Both the position numbers and the translations under genes were made by a program. From Pollutibacter soli (lineage in GTDB: Bacteria > Bacteroidota > Bacteroidia > Chitinophagales > Chitinophagaceae), in NCBI GenBank assembly GCA_029269725.1, contig JARJHS010000002.1, positions 620,001-684,000 on the forward strand: a stretch of DNA of 64,000 bases, read 5' to 3'. The notes under the pieces are model-generated. The model did not search any database. It was not told the origin of the DNA and saw nothing but the letters and a program-made list of their open reading frames with translations. The number at the start of each line of letters is the position of its first letter. Within the stretch, counting starts at the first letter, position 1. This document shows, piece after piece, positions 36,274 to 45,191 of this stretch.

Positions 36274-37158
36274 ATGAACGCCTTCACTATAAAGGACCTT
36301 GAAAATCTCACAGGTATAAAAGCTCACACCATCAGGATCTGGGAACAGCGATATCATTTCCTGAAACCCGAAAGGACTGATACCAATATCCGGTACTATA
36401 ACAATGAAGAGCTAAAAAAGATCCTCAATATATCGCTGCTGAATAAGTTTGGTTATAAGATTTCTCATATTGATAAGATGGATGATGAAGAAATCAATAA
36501 CAAAATTCTTCAGTTAAGCCAGCTGCAGGCCTTGCAGGAAAGAATTATACATGACCTGATTCAATCAATGATTAGTCTTGATCTCGACCTTTTCGAAGAA
36601 ACGCTGAATAAACATATCGAAGTAAAAGGGATTGAGAAAACAATACACCAGATCATTTTCCCATTTATGGAACGGATCGGTGTGTTATGGCTTGCCGGAC
36701 ATATAAATCCTGCACAGGAACATCTGGTTTCCAATATCGTAAGGCAGAAAATACTTGTTGGTACAGAAAGCCTTTCACCAGTAATTCATCAGCCTAAAAC
36801 AGCACTGTTATTTTTACCGGAAGGAGAGTTCCATGAACTGGGGTTGCTGTACATGCAATATTTTTTAAAAAATCGTGGGTTCAGGGTTATTTACCTCGGT
36901 GCTAATATTCCTGCGGTCGACATTGAGTATGTTGTAAAAATGAAGACCCCTGACTTCCTGTATACGCACATTACAGCCGCATCAAATGGATTCAGCTTTG
37001 ACAGGTTTATCACGCAGGCGGTGAAAAAATTCGGAGAAATCCCAATGATTATTTCAGGCCGGCTGGCTTCGACCTATGAAAAAAGATTGCCGGATAAAAT
37101 CACTTTTAAAAAATCGTTGTCAGAAGTGACCGACCATATTTCACAATTGTTGAAATAA
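36274..37158 (+). CDS. MerR-family regulator with B12-binding domain (CarH/LitR-like)
   Basis: Transcription factor of 294 aa. The N-terminal MerR helix-turn-helix (FTIKDLENLTGIKAHTIRIWEQRY, read in parts, about 4-27) is followed by a helical bundle and a cobalamin-binding Rossmann domain. The light-sensor signature W-x9-EH is present (Trp139, Glu149, His150). The cobalamin motif E-x-H-x-x-G is present at 185-190, with His187 the expected lower ligand. The residue after Trp139 is Leu, where Thermus CarH has the His that captures cobalt after light. So B12-dependent repression is likely, and the light step is less certain. In its family it represses carotenoid genes. crtI and crtB lie 2.3 kb downstream. 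Confidence 0.9.
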   Translation: MNAFTIKDLENLTGIKAHTIRIWEQRYHFLKPERTDTNIRYYNNEELKKILNISLLNKFGYKISHIDKMDDEEINNKILQLSQLQALQERIIHDLIQSMISLDLDLFEETLNKHIEVKGIEKTIHQIIFPFMERIGVLWLAGHINPAQEHLVSNIVRQKILVGTESLSPVIHQPKTALLFLPEGEFHELGLLYMQYFLKNRGFRVIYLGANIPAVDIEYVVKMKTPDFLYTHITAASNGFSFDRFITQAVKKFGEIPMIISGRLASTYEKRLPDKITFKKSLSEVTDHISQLLK

Positions 37159-37175
37159 ACTACCAGTCGGAAAAT

Positions 37176-38015
37176 CTATTTTAACACCAGAAGATAATTG
37201 GAAGTAATGAAATTCTCCAGCCTGGGGTGATATTTGTCAACTCTTACAATTCCATCTTTAAGTACTTTGTTAAAATGATAATCTTTCGACAACAATTCCC
37301 AGAAATCAAACAGAAACACCCGTGAAGAAATATTTGCTGTACCGAATTCAATCTGCATATTTTTTACTTTGCGGGACTTTAATACTTCTGTCGCTCCTTT
37401 GAGTATATTAAATTCAGAACCTTCCACATCCATCTTCAAAAGATCAATCGTATCAATCTTGTTTTCCTGAACGTATTGATCAAGCGTAATAATCTGTACG
37501 GTTTCTGAAGCCGTCTCTTTAAAATCCCTTACAGCAATTTTCAGATTGATCAATGAACCAAGATCAGAACCCTGCTGATCTGAATAAAGGGTCATTGTAC
37601 CCGGTTTATCAGAAAGCCCCAGGGCGTTTACTTTGACACTATAATTTCGAACGTTATTTTCAGTGATCACCTTATTGATGTAGCTGTGATTTGCCGAAGA
37701 CGGTTCGAAAAGATGCAATTGCAAACCCGGCACCTGGTATTGATTTGCAAACTGAAGTGACAGTCTTGTATAGTCGCCTTTGTTCGCTCCGATATCAAAA
37801 ATTACCTGCTGCCTACTTTTATTGGCTTCGATAATGTTTTTAAGAACAAGATTTTCTCCATTGTGCTCCACATGTACCCCCTGTTGGTGTCCGATGCCGG
37901 GTAAACTGATATTGTAAGCATAATTCCATGCGCGATAGTAGTCAACTGTACCGGCGGATTTTCTAAAAATTTTATGCAGTAATCTGAAAATGTTCAGCAG
38001 TAGCGTACCCATCAT
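37176..38015 (-). CDS. FkbM family methyltransferase
   Basis: SAM-dependent methyltransferase, 279 aa. VIFDIGANKGDYTRL is motif I, LHLFEPSSANHSYI follows and DLLKMDVEGSEFNILKGA is the FkbM signature. It is the second gene of a two-gene minus-strand unit, directly after the acetyltransferase at 38016-38666 (stop and start adjoin). Both point against the surrounding plus-strand carotenoid genes, which suggests a later insertion of glycan-modifying genes here. Confidence 0.9.
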   Translation of the reverse strand: MMGTLLLNIFRLLHKIFRKSAGTVDYYRAWNYAYNISLPGIGHQQGVHVEHNGENLVLKNIIEANKSRQQVIFDIGANKGDYTRLSLQFANQYQVPGLQLHLFEPSSANHSYINKVITENNVRNYSVKVNALGLSDKPGTMTLYSDQQGSDLGSLINLKIAVRDFKETASETVQIITLDQYVQENKIDTIDLLKMDVEGSEFNILKGATEVLKSRKVKNMQIEFGTANISSRVFLFDFWELLSKDYHFNKVLKDGIVRVDKYHPRLENFITSNYLLVLK

Positions 38016-38666
38016 CTATTTCTTTAATCGTTTCTTCCTGTAACTGTCGAAATCTTTTTCGGCTATATATCCACGGTATTTGTTGGTGTGTTCGTAGTTA
38101 ACGCATTTTGCCGGGTCAAGTTCTTTTATTTTTCGTGCAGGGATGCCGGCAAGAATACAGTAACCCTCAGGAAAGGATTTGGTAACTACCGCGCCTGCGG
38201 CGATTATGGTATGATCACCCACACTCACGCCCGGCATAATCTTGCTTCCTGCTCCCATCCAGCAATAATCACCCATATGAATAGGCTCAATCACCCTTTC
38301 GCGGTAATCGTAATTTGAATGATTAGCTGTAACCATTACTATATTCTTCGCGAAAATACAGTAGTTGCCGATGTATATTCCACCAATACCGGTGATATAG
38401 GCACCACCGTTGTACCCAGGGTATGAATCCACCCCGACAATGATGTGCTCAGGGTCGTGAACAGTACTGGTCCAGTGAACCGGCCAGTATGCGAGCTTGT
38501 TGCCGCCAATATTCAGGACCTTCTGTACGAACCAGAATCCAAAATTCACTTTGACGATATAGTCCCTGGTATTAAATAAAAACTGAAACCGGGGGTTCCA
38601 CTTGGTGAAGAGGTAAACAGGTAGAAAAAAAGGTTTTCTTAAAAAATAGCCCAGCTTCTTCAACAT
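38016..38666 (-). CDS. Hexapeptide-repeat O-acetyltransferase
   Basis: Left-handed beta-helix acyltransferase, 216 aa. Hexapeptide turns GIGGIYIGNYCIFAKNIVM, GDYCWMGAGSKIMPGVSVGDHTIIAAGAVVTKSF (read in parts) and the closing GIPARKIKEL are typical of sugar O-acetyltransferases. Catalytic His is probably in VTANHSNYD. First gene of the minus-strand pair with the FkbM methyltransferase. Its start lies 316 bases from the sigma-factor gene on the other strand. Acceptor unknown. Confidence 0.88.
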   Translation of the reverse strand: MLKKLGYFLRKPFFLPVYLFTKWNPRFQFLFNTRDYIVKVNFGFWFVQKVLNIGGNKLAYWPVHWTSTVHDPEHIIVGVDSYPGYNGGAYITGIGGIYIGNYCIFAKNIVMVTANHSNYDYRERVIEPIHMGDYCWMGAGSKIMPGVSVGDHTIIAAGAVVTKSFPEGYCILAGIPARKIKELDPAKCVNYEHTNKYRGYIAEKDFDSYRKKRLKK

Positions 38667-38982
38667 AGAATTGAACTGATTTCAAATGCGTATAAGTGAA
38701 AGTCCCGCCAATAACGCCTTTTGAAATGATCTTGTTATCACTTGCTTTTATAAAGTTGCAAATATTCGAAATTCACGGCGGTATGGAGCAGAGTTTTCAG
38801 TATTCTTTTACCAAAAGACACTAAAATTTTCACAGGTCTGGTATTTGCAAGGAAAAGAGCACAGAAGGTCCGGCCTTTACCCTGGGTTTATTTTGAAAAA
38901 TAATTCTCAAAAAGACAAAGAATTTTGGCCGGAAAACAGATATTGTTTAAATTACACTGACGAATCATTAAACAGAATTGAT
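38667..38982 (+). other. Divergent gap between acetyltransferase (-) and sigma factor (+)
   Basis: About 316 bases without a convincing gene. An open frame continues upstream of the sigma-factor ATG to 38845, but its sequence is not family-like. The gap must hold promoters for both directions. No exact TAnnTTTG is seen on either strand, only near matches such as TTATTTTG near 38890. No clear CarH operator palindrome was identified. Confidence 0.5.
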
Positions 38983-39483
38983 ATGGCTACCCTGGAGTTC
39001 AACCATATGCTGATTAAAAATGCGGATTTTTTAAAGCCATTTGCGATTACCCTGACCAAGGACCAGGAAACTGCGAAAGATCTTATGCAGGAAACATTAT
39101 ACCGGGCACTGGCAAACAAGGAAAAGTACAGTGTAGGAACCAATGTGCGGGCCTGGTTATATACAATCATGCGGAATATCTTCATCAACAATTACCGCAG
39201 AAAGGCTAAACAGAATACCATTTTTGATAGTACTCCGAACGAATTTTTAATTAATTACCAGCAGGCGGCGATTCAGAATGAGGCAGAAACCAACCTCCGG
39301 ATTAAGGAGATTTATTCAGCTATATACGAGTTGCCCCAGATTTTCAAGCAGCCTTTTATGCTTTATTTTGAAGGTTATAAGTACAATGAAATTGCGAAAG
39401 TGCTGCACGAACCATTGGGAACTATTAAAAGCCGTATCCATTTTGCACGGCGGTTGTTGAAAACGCAGATCAGTAAATTTTAA
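38983..39483 (+). CDS. ECF-type RNA polymerase sigma factor of the carotenoid cluster
   Basis: Sigma-70 family, ECF subgroup, 166 aa from ATG 38983 (MATLEFNH), which is the conserved start. Region 2 is seen as FAITLTKDQETAKDLMQETLYRAL and VRAWLYTIMRNIFINNYRRK. Region 4 is seen as LPQIFKQPFMLYFEGYKYNEIAKVL with EPLGTIKSRIHFARRLL. No anti-sigma gene is adjacent. The place usually taken by one is filled by the MerR gene, which may control it. The gene precedes crtI by ten bases. It probably drives crtI/crtB transcription, an inference from position. Confidence 0.92.
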   Translation: MATLEFNHMLIKNADFLKPFAITLTKDQETAKDLMQETLYRALANKEKYSVGTNVRAWLYTIMRNIFINNYRRKAKQNTIFDSTPNEFLINYQQAAIQNEAETNLRIKEIYSAIYELPQIFKQPFMLYFEGYKYNEIAKVLHEPLGTIKSRIHFARRLLKTQISKF

Positions 39484-39493
39484 TTATAGTTAA

Positions 39494-40969
39494 TTGCCCA
39501 GAAAAGTTGTCGTAATCGGCAGCGGTTTCGCCGGACTTTCAGCTGCTGCCTTTATGGCAAAAGCCGGCTGGCAGGTTCAGGTTCTAGAAAAACACGACCA
39601 GGCCGGGGGCAGGGCAAGAAGATTATCTGCCGAAGGATTTCATTTTGATATGGGTCCCAGCTGGTACTGGATGCCCGATGTTTTTGAAAGATTTTTTAAT
39701 CAATTCGGCAAAAAGGTTTCTGATCAGTACGAATTGAAAAGGCTTGATCCATCTTACAGAATTTATTTTGATGATGGTCCTGTTGATATTCCCGCAAACC
39801 CGGAAAAATTTAAATCGTATTTAGAATCGATAGAAAAAGGTGCTGCTGCGCAACTGGATAAATTTCTGAACGAAGCGGCTTATAAGTATCAGGTGGGCAT
39901 GCAGGAATTGGTGTTTCGGCCGGGCTTATCAATAATGGAACTACTCGACTGGAAGATTATCAGGAACATTTTCAGAATAGATATTTTTTCTTCGATAACC
40001 AAACATATCGAAAGTCATTTCCAACATCCTAAGATAAAACAAATCCTTTCGTTCCCGGTTTTGTTCCTGGGTTCTTTGCCTGAACATACTCCCGCTCTTT
40101 ACAGTCTGATGAATTACGCAGATCTTACACTGGGTACCTGGTATCCGATGGGAGGAATGTATAGAATCGTTGAAGCAATGAAAGCGGTCGCGGAGGAGCA
40201 GGGAGCTCAATTTGTTTTCAACACAGAAGCCAGGAAAATAAATATTGAAAATGGATCGGTAAAATCAGTAATCGCGTCTGATGGTAAAGAATTCTTTGCA
40301 GACGTTGTTATTGGTGGGGCAGATTATCATTTTATCGAAACGCAATTATTGCCAGAAAAAAGCCGTAGTTATAGTCGACAATACTGGGAAAGCAGGAAGA
40401 TGGCCCCTTCATGCCTTCTGTACTATATAGGATTAAACAGGAAAGTTCCGGGTCTGCAGCATCATTCCCTTTTTTTTGATGCAGATTTTACTATACATGC
40501 ACGGGACATTTATGAAAATCCATCGTGGCCGACACATCCGTTATTCTATGTAAGTAATGTCACAGCAACAGATCCGGAACAAGCGCCGGAAGGGTTTGAT
40601 AATATTTTTATCCTGATTCCTGTGGCGGCCGGTTTAGATGGAGATGATATCACTTTGCGCGAAAAGTATTTCGATATAGTTTCTGAAAGATTTAAACATC
40701 ACACCGGCTTTGATTTGAAAAATCACATCGTACTAAAGAAAACTTTTGGTCCTTCTGATTTCGTAAATGAATATCATGCTTATAAAGGAAACGCATATGG
40801 TCTTGCCAATACGTTAATGCAAACGGCAAACCTGAAGCCATCCTGTAGAAGTAAGAAAGTGAAAAATCTTTTTTATACCGGGCAGTTAACCGTACCAGGG
40901 CCGGGCGTGCCACCGGCATTGATCAGTGGAGAGATTGTAGCAAAAGAAGTAATCAGGTGTTTCGGTTAA
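39494..40969 (+). CDS. crtI: Phytoene desaturase
   Basis: FAD-dependent desaturase that converts phytoene to lycopene or a less desaturated product (491 aa). The FAD loop VVVIGSGFAGLSAAAFMAKAG (read in parts, residues 5-25) is followed by EKHDQAGGRARRL and FDMGPSWYWMPDVFE. The C-terminal FAD signature NLFYTGQLTVPGPGVPPALISGE is complete. TTG start ten bases after the sigma gene. Works with crtB downstream at the membrane. The cyclase and hydroxylase genes needed for zeaxanthin-type pigments are not in this window. Confidence 0.96.
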   Translation: MPRKVVVIGSGFAGLSAAAFMAKAGWQVQVLEKHDQAGGRARRLSAEGFHFDMGPSWYWMPDVFERFFNQFGKKVSDQYELKRLDPSYRIYFDDGPVDIPANPEKFKSYLESIEKGAAAQLDKFLNEAAYKYQVGMQELVFRPGLSIMELLDWKIIRNIFRIDIFSSITKHIESHFQHPKIKQILSFPVLFLGSLPEHTPALYSLMNYADLTLGTWYPMGGMYRIVEAMKAVAEEQGAQFVFNTEARKINIENGSVKSVIASDGKEFFADVVIGGADYHFIETQLLPEKSRSYSRQYWESRKMAPSCLLYYIGLNRKVPGLQHHSLFFDADFTIHARDIYENPSWPTHPLFYVSNVTATDPEQAPEGFDNIFILIPVAAGLDGDDITLREKYFDIVSERFKHHTGFDLKNHIVLKKTFGPSDFVNEYHAYKGNAYGLANTLMQTANLKPSCRSKKVKNLFYTGQLTVPGPGVPPALISGEIVAKEVIRCFG

Positions 40970-41042
40970 TTGAAAATGATAGCAACATTTCAGATCAGAA
41001 TATTTAAGAATTATAATTAGCCATCTTTAAAAAAATTACTGC

Positions 41043-41882
41043 ATGTCATTCCGGCTATTTGCTGAAACCTGTGAGCAATGCAGCAGGATTACTACGAAAC
41101 GTTACAGCACTTCTTTTTCGGGAGCGATATTACTGCTGCATAAAGACATCAGGCAGCATGTGTATAACATCTATGGTTTTGTGCGATTTGCAGATGAGAT
41201 AGTGGACACATTCCATGATCACAATAAAGCTGATTTACTCAGCAATTTTAAAACTGATACATTTAAAGCCATCGATGCGCATGTAAGTCTGAACCCGATT
41301 CTTCAGAGTTTTCAGAATACTGTACATGCTTTTAATATCTCCAATGATTTAATTGAGGCTTTCTTTAAAAGCATGGAATGGGATCTGGAGAAAAAAGTTT
41401 ACGACGAGGCAGGGTTTCGCGAATATATTTTTGGCAGCGCTGAAGTAGTGGGATTAATGTGCCTGCATATTTTTTGTGGGGGAAAAACATGTTTGTATGA
41501 AAAACTGAAGCCTCATGCGCAATCGCTCGGAGCAGCTTTTCAGAAAGTTAATTTTCTCCGGGATATCAAATCCGACCAGGAGTACTTGAGCCGGCTATAT
41601 TTTCCGGGAATCAATTTCAATACTTTTTCGGCGCATGATAAACAGCGGATTGAAAATGAGATCGCCGCAGACTTCAGACATGCATATGAAGGAATTATGC
41701 AACTTCCAGCCAATTCGAGATTTGGCGTATACCTGGCTTATAAATACTATCTGAGCCTGTTCAGAAAAATATGCAACTCAAAAGCATCTTCCGTGTTGCA
41801 GAAAAGAATCAGAATTCCTAATTATGCAAAGGCCTGGGTAGCAACCAAGGTGTTAATCAGAACACAACTGAATATTTTGTAA
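41043..41882 (+). CDS. crtB: Phytoene synthase
   Basis: Head-to-head condensation of two geranylgeranyl diphosphates to phytoene (279 aa). The first Asp-rich motif is FADEIVD (Asp51, Asp55) and the second is FLRDIKSDQEY (Asp174, Asp178). YSTSFSGAILLL near residue 21 is typical of the squalene/phytoene synthase family. It is 73 bases after crtI and converges with dusB. Together with crtI it forms the enzyme part of the carotenoid module. Confidence 0.95.
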   Translation: MSFRLFAETCEQCSRITTKRYSTSFSGAILLLHKDIRQHVYNIYGFVRFADEIVDTFHDHNKADLLSNFKTDTFKAIDAHVSLNPILQSFQNTVHAFNISNDLIEAFFKSMEWDLEKKVYDEAGFREYIFGSAEVVGLMCLHIFCGGKTCLYEKLKPHAQSLGAAFQKVNFLRDIKSDQEYLSRLYFPGINFNTFSAHDKQRIENEIAADFRHAYEGIMQLPANSRFGVYLAYKYYLSLFRKICNSKASSVLQKRIRIPNYAKAWVATKVLIRTQLNIL

Positions 41883-41896
41883 AAAAAATTATTCGC

Positions 41897-42931
41897 CTAT
41901 CCGCAGGCGTTAGCCATTGTTTCCATAGGAACAGTTCTTCTCTCAAAAACATAACCTTTGTAACTGGCCCCGATCTGATCGAGGATGGGTTCAATATGTT
42001 CCACCTCGTTTACAGTAACGAGTTTTTGTCTGTATTCGCGGATATTCGGAAGTCCTCTCAGGTAATTACCATAATGCCTGCGCATTTCATTGATACCTGG
42101 AATGAGGCCTTTCCATTGAATACTTGCCATCAGGTGTTTTCGTATAACATCTACTCTTTCTTCAATTGATGGTGGTGCAAGATGTTCGCCTGTTTGCATG
42201 TAGTGTTTTATTTCACGGAAAATCCATGGATACCCGATTGCCGCACGGCCGATCATGATCCCATCAACACCGTATTTGTTTTTGTATTCAAGAGCTTTCT
42301 CTGGTGTATCAATATCACCGTTTCCAAAAATCGGAATGCTGATCCTCGGATTTGAACGAACGTTAGCAATATGGGACCAGTCTGCTTCTCCTTTATACAG
42401 TTGACTACGTGTTCTGCCATGTATAGCCAGAGCCTGAACGCCTGCATCCTGCAGCATTTCCGCAACCTCCATTATATTGATACTGTCGAAATCCCATCCC
42501 AATCGGGTCTTTACAGTCACCGGTAAAGAAGTTGACTTAACAACGGCTTTTGTGAGCTTTTTCATCAGATCGATATCTTTTAATACTGCTGCACCTGCGC
42601 CTTTCGTAACTACTTTCTTCACCGGGCAGCCGAAATTGATATCGACAAGATCCGGATGTACAGTCTCGACAATTTTGGCACTCATCGCCATAGCGTCTTC
42701 ATCACCACCAAAAATCTGTATGCCGATGGGTCTTTCCTCTTCAAAAATGTCCAGCTTTTGTTTGCTTTTAATGGCATCGCGGATCAGGCCTTCACTGCTG
42801 ATGAATTCCGTGTACATCAGGTCAGCGCCATTGCTTTTACATACCGCCCTGAATGGCGGATCACTCACATCTTCCATCGGTGCCAGCAGTAGCGGAAATG
42901 AGGGGAGATTTATATTACCAATTTTCACCAT
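41897..42931 (-). CDS. dusB: tRNA-dihydrouridine synthase
   Basis: FMN enzyme that reduces uridine to dihydrouridine in tRNA. LLAPMEDVSDPPFR, DINFGCPVKKV with the catalytic Cys, VTVKTRLGWD, AIHGRTRSQLYKG and IMIGRAAIGYPWIF are all present. About 344 aa from the Met of MVKIGNINLP at 42931. A start at 42952 is in frame but would lie across the promoter-like element at 42942-42949, so the shorter form is preferred. DusB-type by length and motifs. Convergent with crtB. Confidence 0.93.
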   Translation of the reverse strand: MVKIGNINLPSFPLLLAPMEDVSDPPFRAVCKSNGADLMYTEFISSEGLIRDAIKSKQKLDIFEEERPIGIQIFGGDEDAMAMSAKIVETVHPDLVDINFGCPVKKVVTKGAGAAVLKDIDLMKKLTKAVVKSTSLPVTVKTRLGWDFDSINIMEVAEMLQDAGVQALAIHGRTRSQLYKGEADWSHIANVRSNPRISIPIFGNGDIDTPEKALEYKNKYGVDGIMIGRAAIGYPWIFREIKHYMQTGEHLAPPSIEERVDVIRKHLMASIQWKGLIPGINEMRRHYGNYLRGLPNIREYRQKLVTVNEVEHIEPILDQIGASYKGYVFERRTVPMETMANACG

Positions 42932-42941
42932 GATCAAACGG

Positions 42942-42949
42942 CAAAAATA
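42942..42949 (-). promoter_or_regulatory. Bacteroidota-type -7 element (TATTTTTG) for dusB
   Basis: Exact TAnnTTTG on the minus strand, about eleven bases upstream of the preferred dusB start codon, giving a very short leader. Supports the shorter start. No clear -33 TTG. Confidence 0.45.
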
Positions 42950-43001
42950 CAAACTTGGCAGCGTTCGGCATCCGTCTTAATTTAGCCCATAAAGCTGTTT
43001 C

Positions 43002-43955
43002 ATGACTTATGATCTGAATTCCAGGCAAAATATTTCCTGGTTTGGTGCCTTCTTTATTTTGTTGGGATTGATGGGTGCGGGCCTGATTATCGGCAGTTTT
43101 GCGGGGTTTGGAATTTTTGCTGCGATGACCGGCAAAGGCCTGGGGCAGTTCGAAAAGGAAATGCAAAACCCTGCCAATCTCCAGGCCATCCGTATTGTAC
43201 AACTGGTCAGCACTTTTTTTATGTTTTTTCTGCCCGCCTATCTCACAGCTTTGATCATCAACAGAAAGCCGGGAAAATTCCTCGGATTTAACTTTTATTT
43301 TTCGGCTAAACAATTTGCTGTTGTTATTGCCATCATGCTCGCCGCATTGCCGCTTGTCGGATCACTTGCTGAATTAAATAAGATAATTCCACTTCCGGCA
43401 AGTCTTGAAAAAACTTTCAAGGGACTGGAAGACGCATATTCCAAAACAGTATTGGTATTGTCCAAGATCACAGGCTTCGCAGATTATATTTATGCTTTGA
43501 TTGTAATGGGTTTAGCTCCTGCGATTTTTGAAGAAGTTTTTTTTCGCGGAGGCATGCAGAACATTTTAACCCGCTGGATGAAAAATCCGCTAATGGCAAT
43601 TATTATCACGAGCATACTTTTCAGTTTGATACATGGATCATGGTATGGATTTCTTCCTCGTATTGCATTGGGAATTATTCTCGGATTGCTTTACCAGTAT
43701 AGTGGAAGTCTTTGGATAGCGATACTCGCGCATTTTTTCCATAACGGTCTTATTGTAACACAGATTTACTACCTGACGGTGAAAGGAAAACCGATTGAGG
43801 ACTCGATGAATGAAACGATGCCGCTTTGGTGGGGGATCATCGGATTGGTTGTCCTGTGGGCGTTGTTCATCGTATTCCGAAAAAATGCCGAAAAGGAAAG
43901 AAAAGAGAAATTCCCTCCCGAGGATCGGGCAGTTGAAGAAAAATGGATGGCGTGA
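43002..43955 (+). CDS. CPBP family intramembrane protease
   Basis: Polytopic membrane protein (317 aa) of the Abi/CPBP (CAAX protease and bacteriocin-processing) family. The motifs EEVFFRGG (Glu177/Glu178 and Arg), FSLIHGSWYGF with the second-motif His and ILAHFFHNG with the third His are all present, so it should be an active metallo-glutamate protease. Its substrate is unknown. The next small gene begins inside its stop codon. Confidence 0.9.
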   Translation: MTYDLNSRQNISWFGAFFILLGLMGAGLIIGSFAGFGIFAAMTGKGLGQFEKEMQNPANLQAIRIVQLVSTFFMFFLPAYLTALIINRKPGKFLGFNFYFSAKQFAVVIAIMLAALPLVGSLAELNKIIPLPASLEKTFKGLEDAYSKTVLVLSKITGFADYIYALIVMGLAPAIFEEVFFRGGMQNILTRWMKNPLMAIIITSILFSLIHGSWYGFLPRIALGIILGLLYQYSGSLWIAILAHFFHNGLIVTQIYYLTVKGKPIEDSMNETMPLWWGIIGLVVLWALFIVFRKNAEKERKEKFPPEDRAVEEKWMA

Positions 43956-44161
43956 TGGAGAATTGGTATAAAATACTTTCGACAACGGAAGCATATAAAG
44001 CAGAGATTATCAAAAATTTGCTGGAGGAAAATAACATTGAAGTGATACTGCTGAACAAGCAGGATTCGAGTTATGTTTTCCTGGGAGATATCGAAATATA
44101 TGTTCCTGTTCATTTAAAAAATCTCGCCACAGATCTTATCAATGGAGCGATAACCAATTAG
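43955..44161 (+). CDS. Small DUF2007-like protein
   Basis: Short cytoplasmic protein of about 68 aa. The pattern YKILSTTEAYKAEIIKNLLEENNIEVILLNKQDSSY (read in parts) and GDIEIYVP is that of DUF2007 domain proteins, thought to be signal-transducing PII-like folds of unknown role. I chose ATG 43955, which overlaps the CPBP stop (TGATG). An earlier ATG at 43943 would add four residues. Coupled to the CPBP gene upstream and cdsA downstream. Confidence 0.75.
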   Translation: MENWYKILSTTEAYKAEIIKNLLEENNIEVILLNKQDSSYVFLGDIEIYVPVHLKNLATDLINGAITN

Positions 44162-44181
44162 GATAACCGAAAAAATAGCTG

Positions 44182-45093
44182 ATGGCAATAAACTGGCCCG
44201 TTTTCAGAACAAGGGCATTAACCGCACTCATTTTTGTTGCAGTAATGCTCGCCGGTTTGCTTGTGAACGAGTGGACTTTCCTGCTGTTATTTTCTATCAT
44301 TCATTTTGGTTGCTGGCGCGAATACCAAAGAATCGTCACCAGGATTAATCCTGAATATGGCGAAATCACTCCTTTTCACAGTTATGGTGTGATGATCGCG
44401 GGTTGGTGTATGATGCTTTTTGCAACAGGGCATTCACTTACAGTGGGCCCGATCAGTATTGCATCTATCGGCTTTTGGGTCGGATTACTTTCAGCATTCG
44501 TATTACCGATTGTTGAAATGCTTTTTGCAAGAAAAATTGACCTGAGAAACATTGGGCTCTCATTTCTGGGGCTGATCTATATCTCGTTAAGTCTCGCGCT
44601 TCTCGTACACCTGCGCAGCGGCCGGCCATGGCTAACAGATCTTAAAGATTTCAGCTTCTTCAACGGACTTACTACGTCGATTGCGAAAATCACCGGCTTC
44701 GTACTGCCACTGATTATTATTGCTTCGCTCTGGATCAACGATACGATGGCTTATATCGTTGGATCACTGATCGGCAAAACTCCACTTACAAAAATTTCTC
44801 CTAAAAAAACCTGGGAAGGCACGCTTGGTGGAATTATTCTTTGTGTTGTTGCCGTCACGTTGTTTGGTATCTATGTTCTGAAAGCCGAACCCGGGCCTTT
44901 TCTTGCCATTTCATCAATAACAGCTATAGCAGGTACCTTCGGTGATTTACTTGAAAGTAAGCTCAAACGCATGGCGGGCATAAAAGATAGTGGGCAGATT
45001 ATGCCTGGCCACGGAGGTTTTCTTGATCGTTTTGACTCTCTGCTTGTGGCTGTACCTTTCAACTGGATTTTCTGTATCTTGTTTATGCGCTGA
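44182..45093 (+). CDS. cdsA: Phosphatidate cytidylyltransferase
   Basis: Makes CDP-diacylglycerol from phosphatidic acid and CTP in the inner membrane (303 aa, about eight helices). The C-terminal signature is complete: KISPKKTWEGTLGG, then SKLKRMAGIKDSG and MPGHGGFLDRFDS. Start at ATG 44182, 20 bases after the DUF2007 gene. It supplies the pathway that includes the phosphatidylserine decarboxylase at 49296, five genes away. Confidence 0.95.
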   Translation: MAINWPVFRTRALTALIFVAVMLAGLLVNEWTFLLLFSIIHFGCWREYQRIVTRINPEYGEITPFHSYGVMIAGWCMMLFATGHSLTVGPISIASIGFWVGLLSAFVLPIVEMLFARKIDLRNIGLSFLGLIYISLSLALLVHLRSGRPWLTDLKDFSFFNGLTTSIAKITGFVLPLIIIASLWINDTMAYIVGSLIGKTPLTKISPKKTWEGTLGGIILCVVAVTLFGIYVLKAEPGPFLAISSITAIAGTFGDLLESKLKRMAGIKDSGQIMPGHGGFLDRFDSLLVAVPFNWIFCILFMR

Positions 45094-45152
45094 TGCCAGT
45101 CCTGTAACGTTAAACACTAAACGAAAAGCGTCGGTTGCAACTGATGATTGCC

Positions 45153-45173
45153 AATGAGCTGCTATGGCTCATT
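45153..45173 (+). terminator. Hairpin between cdsA and the GntP gene
   Basis: Inverted repeat AATGAGC (45153-45159) and GCTCATT (45167-45173) with a seven-base loop. It is followed by CAACCTT rather than a run of T, so it may be a weak terminator or an operator or leader element of the transporter gene 18 bases on. Confidence 0.4.
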
Positions 45174-45191
45174 CAACCTTAATTTGCACAT

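Noticed and set aside
42477-42980. A 167-codon plus-strand frame opposite dusB
   Set aside because: It lies entirely antisense to a strongly conserved dusB and its translation has no protein-like pattern.
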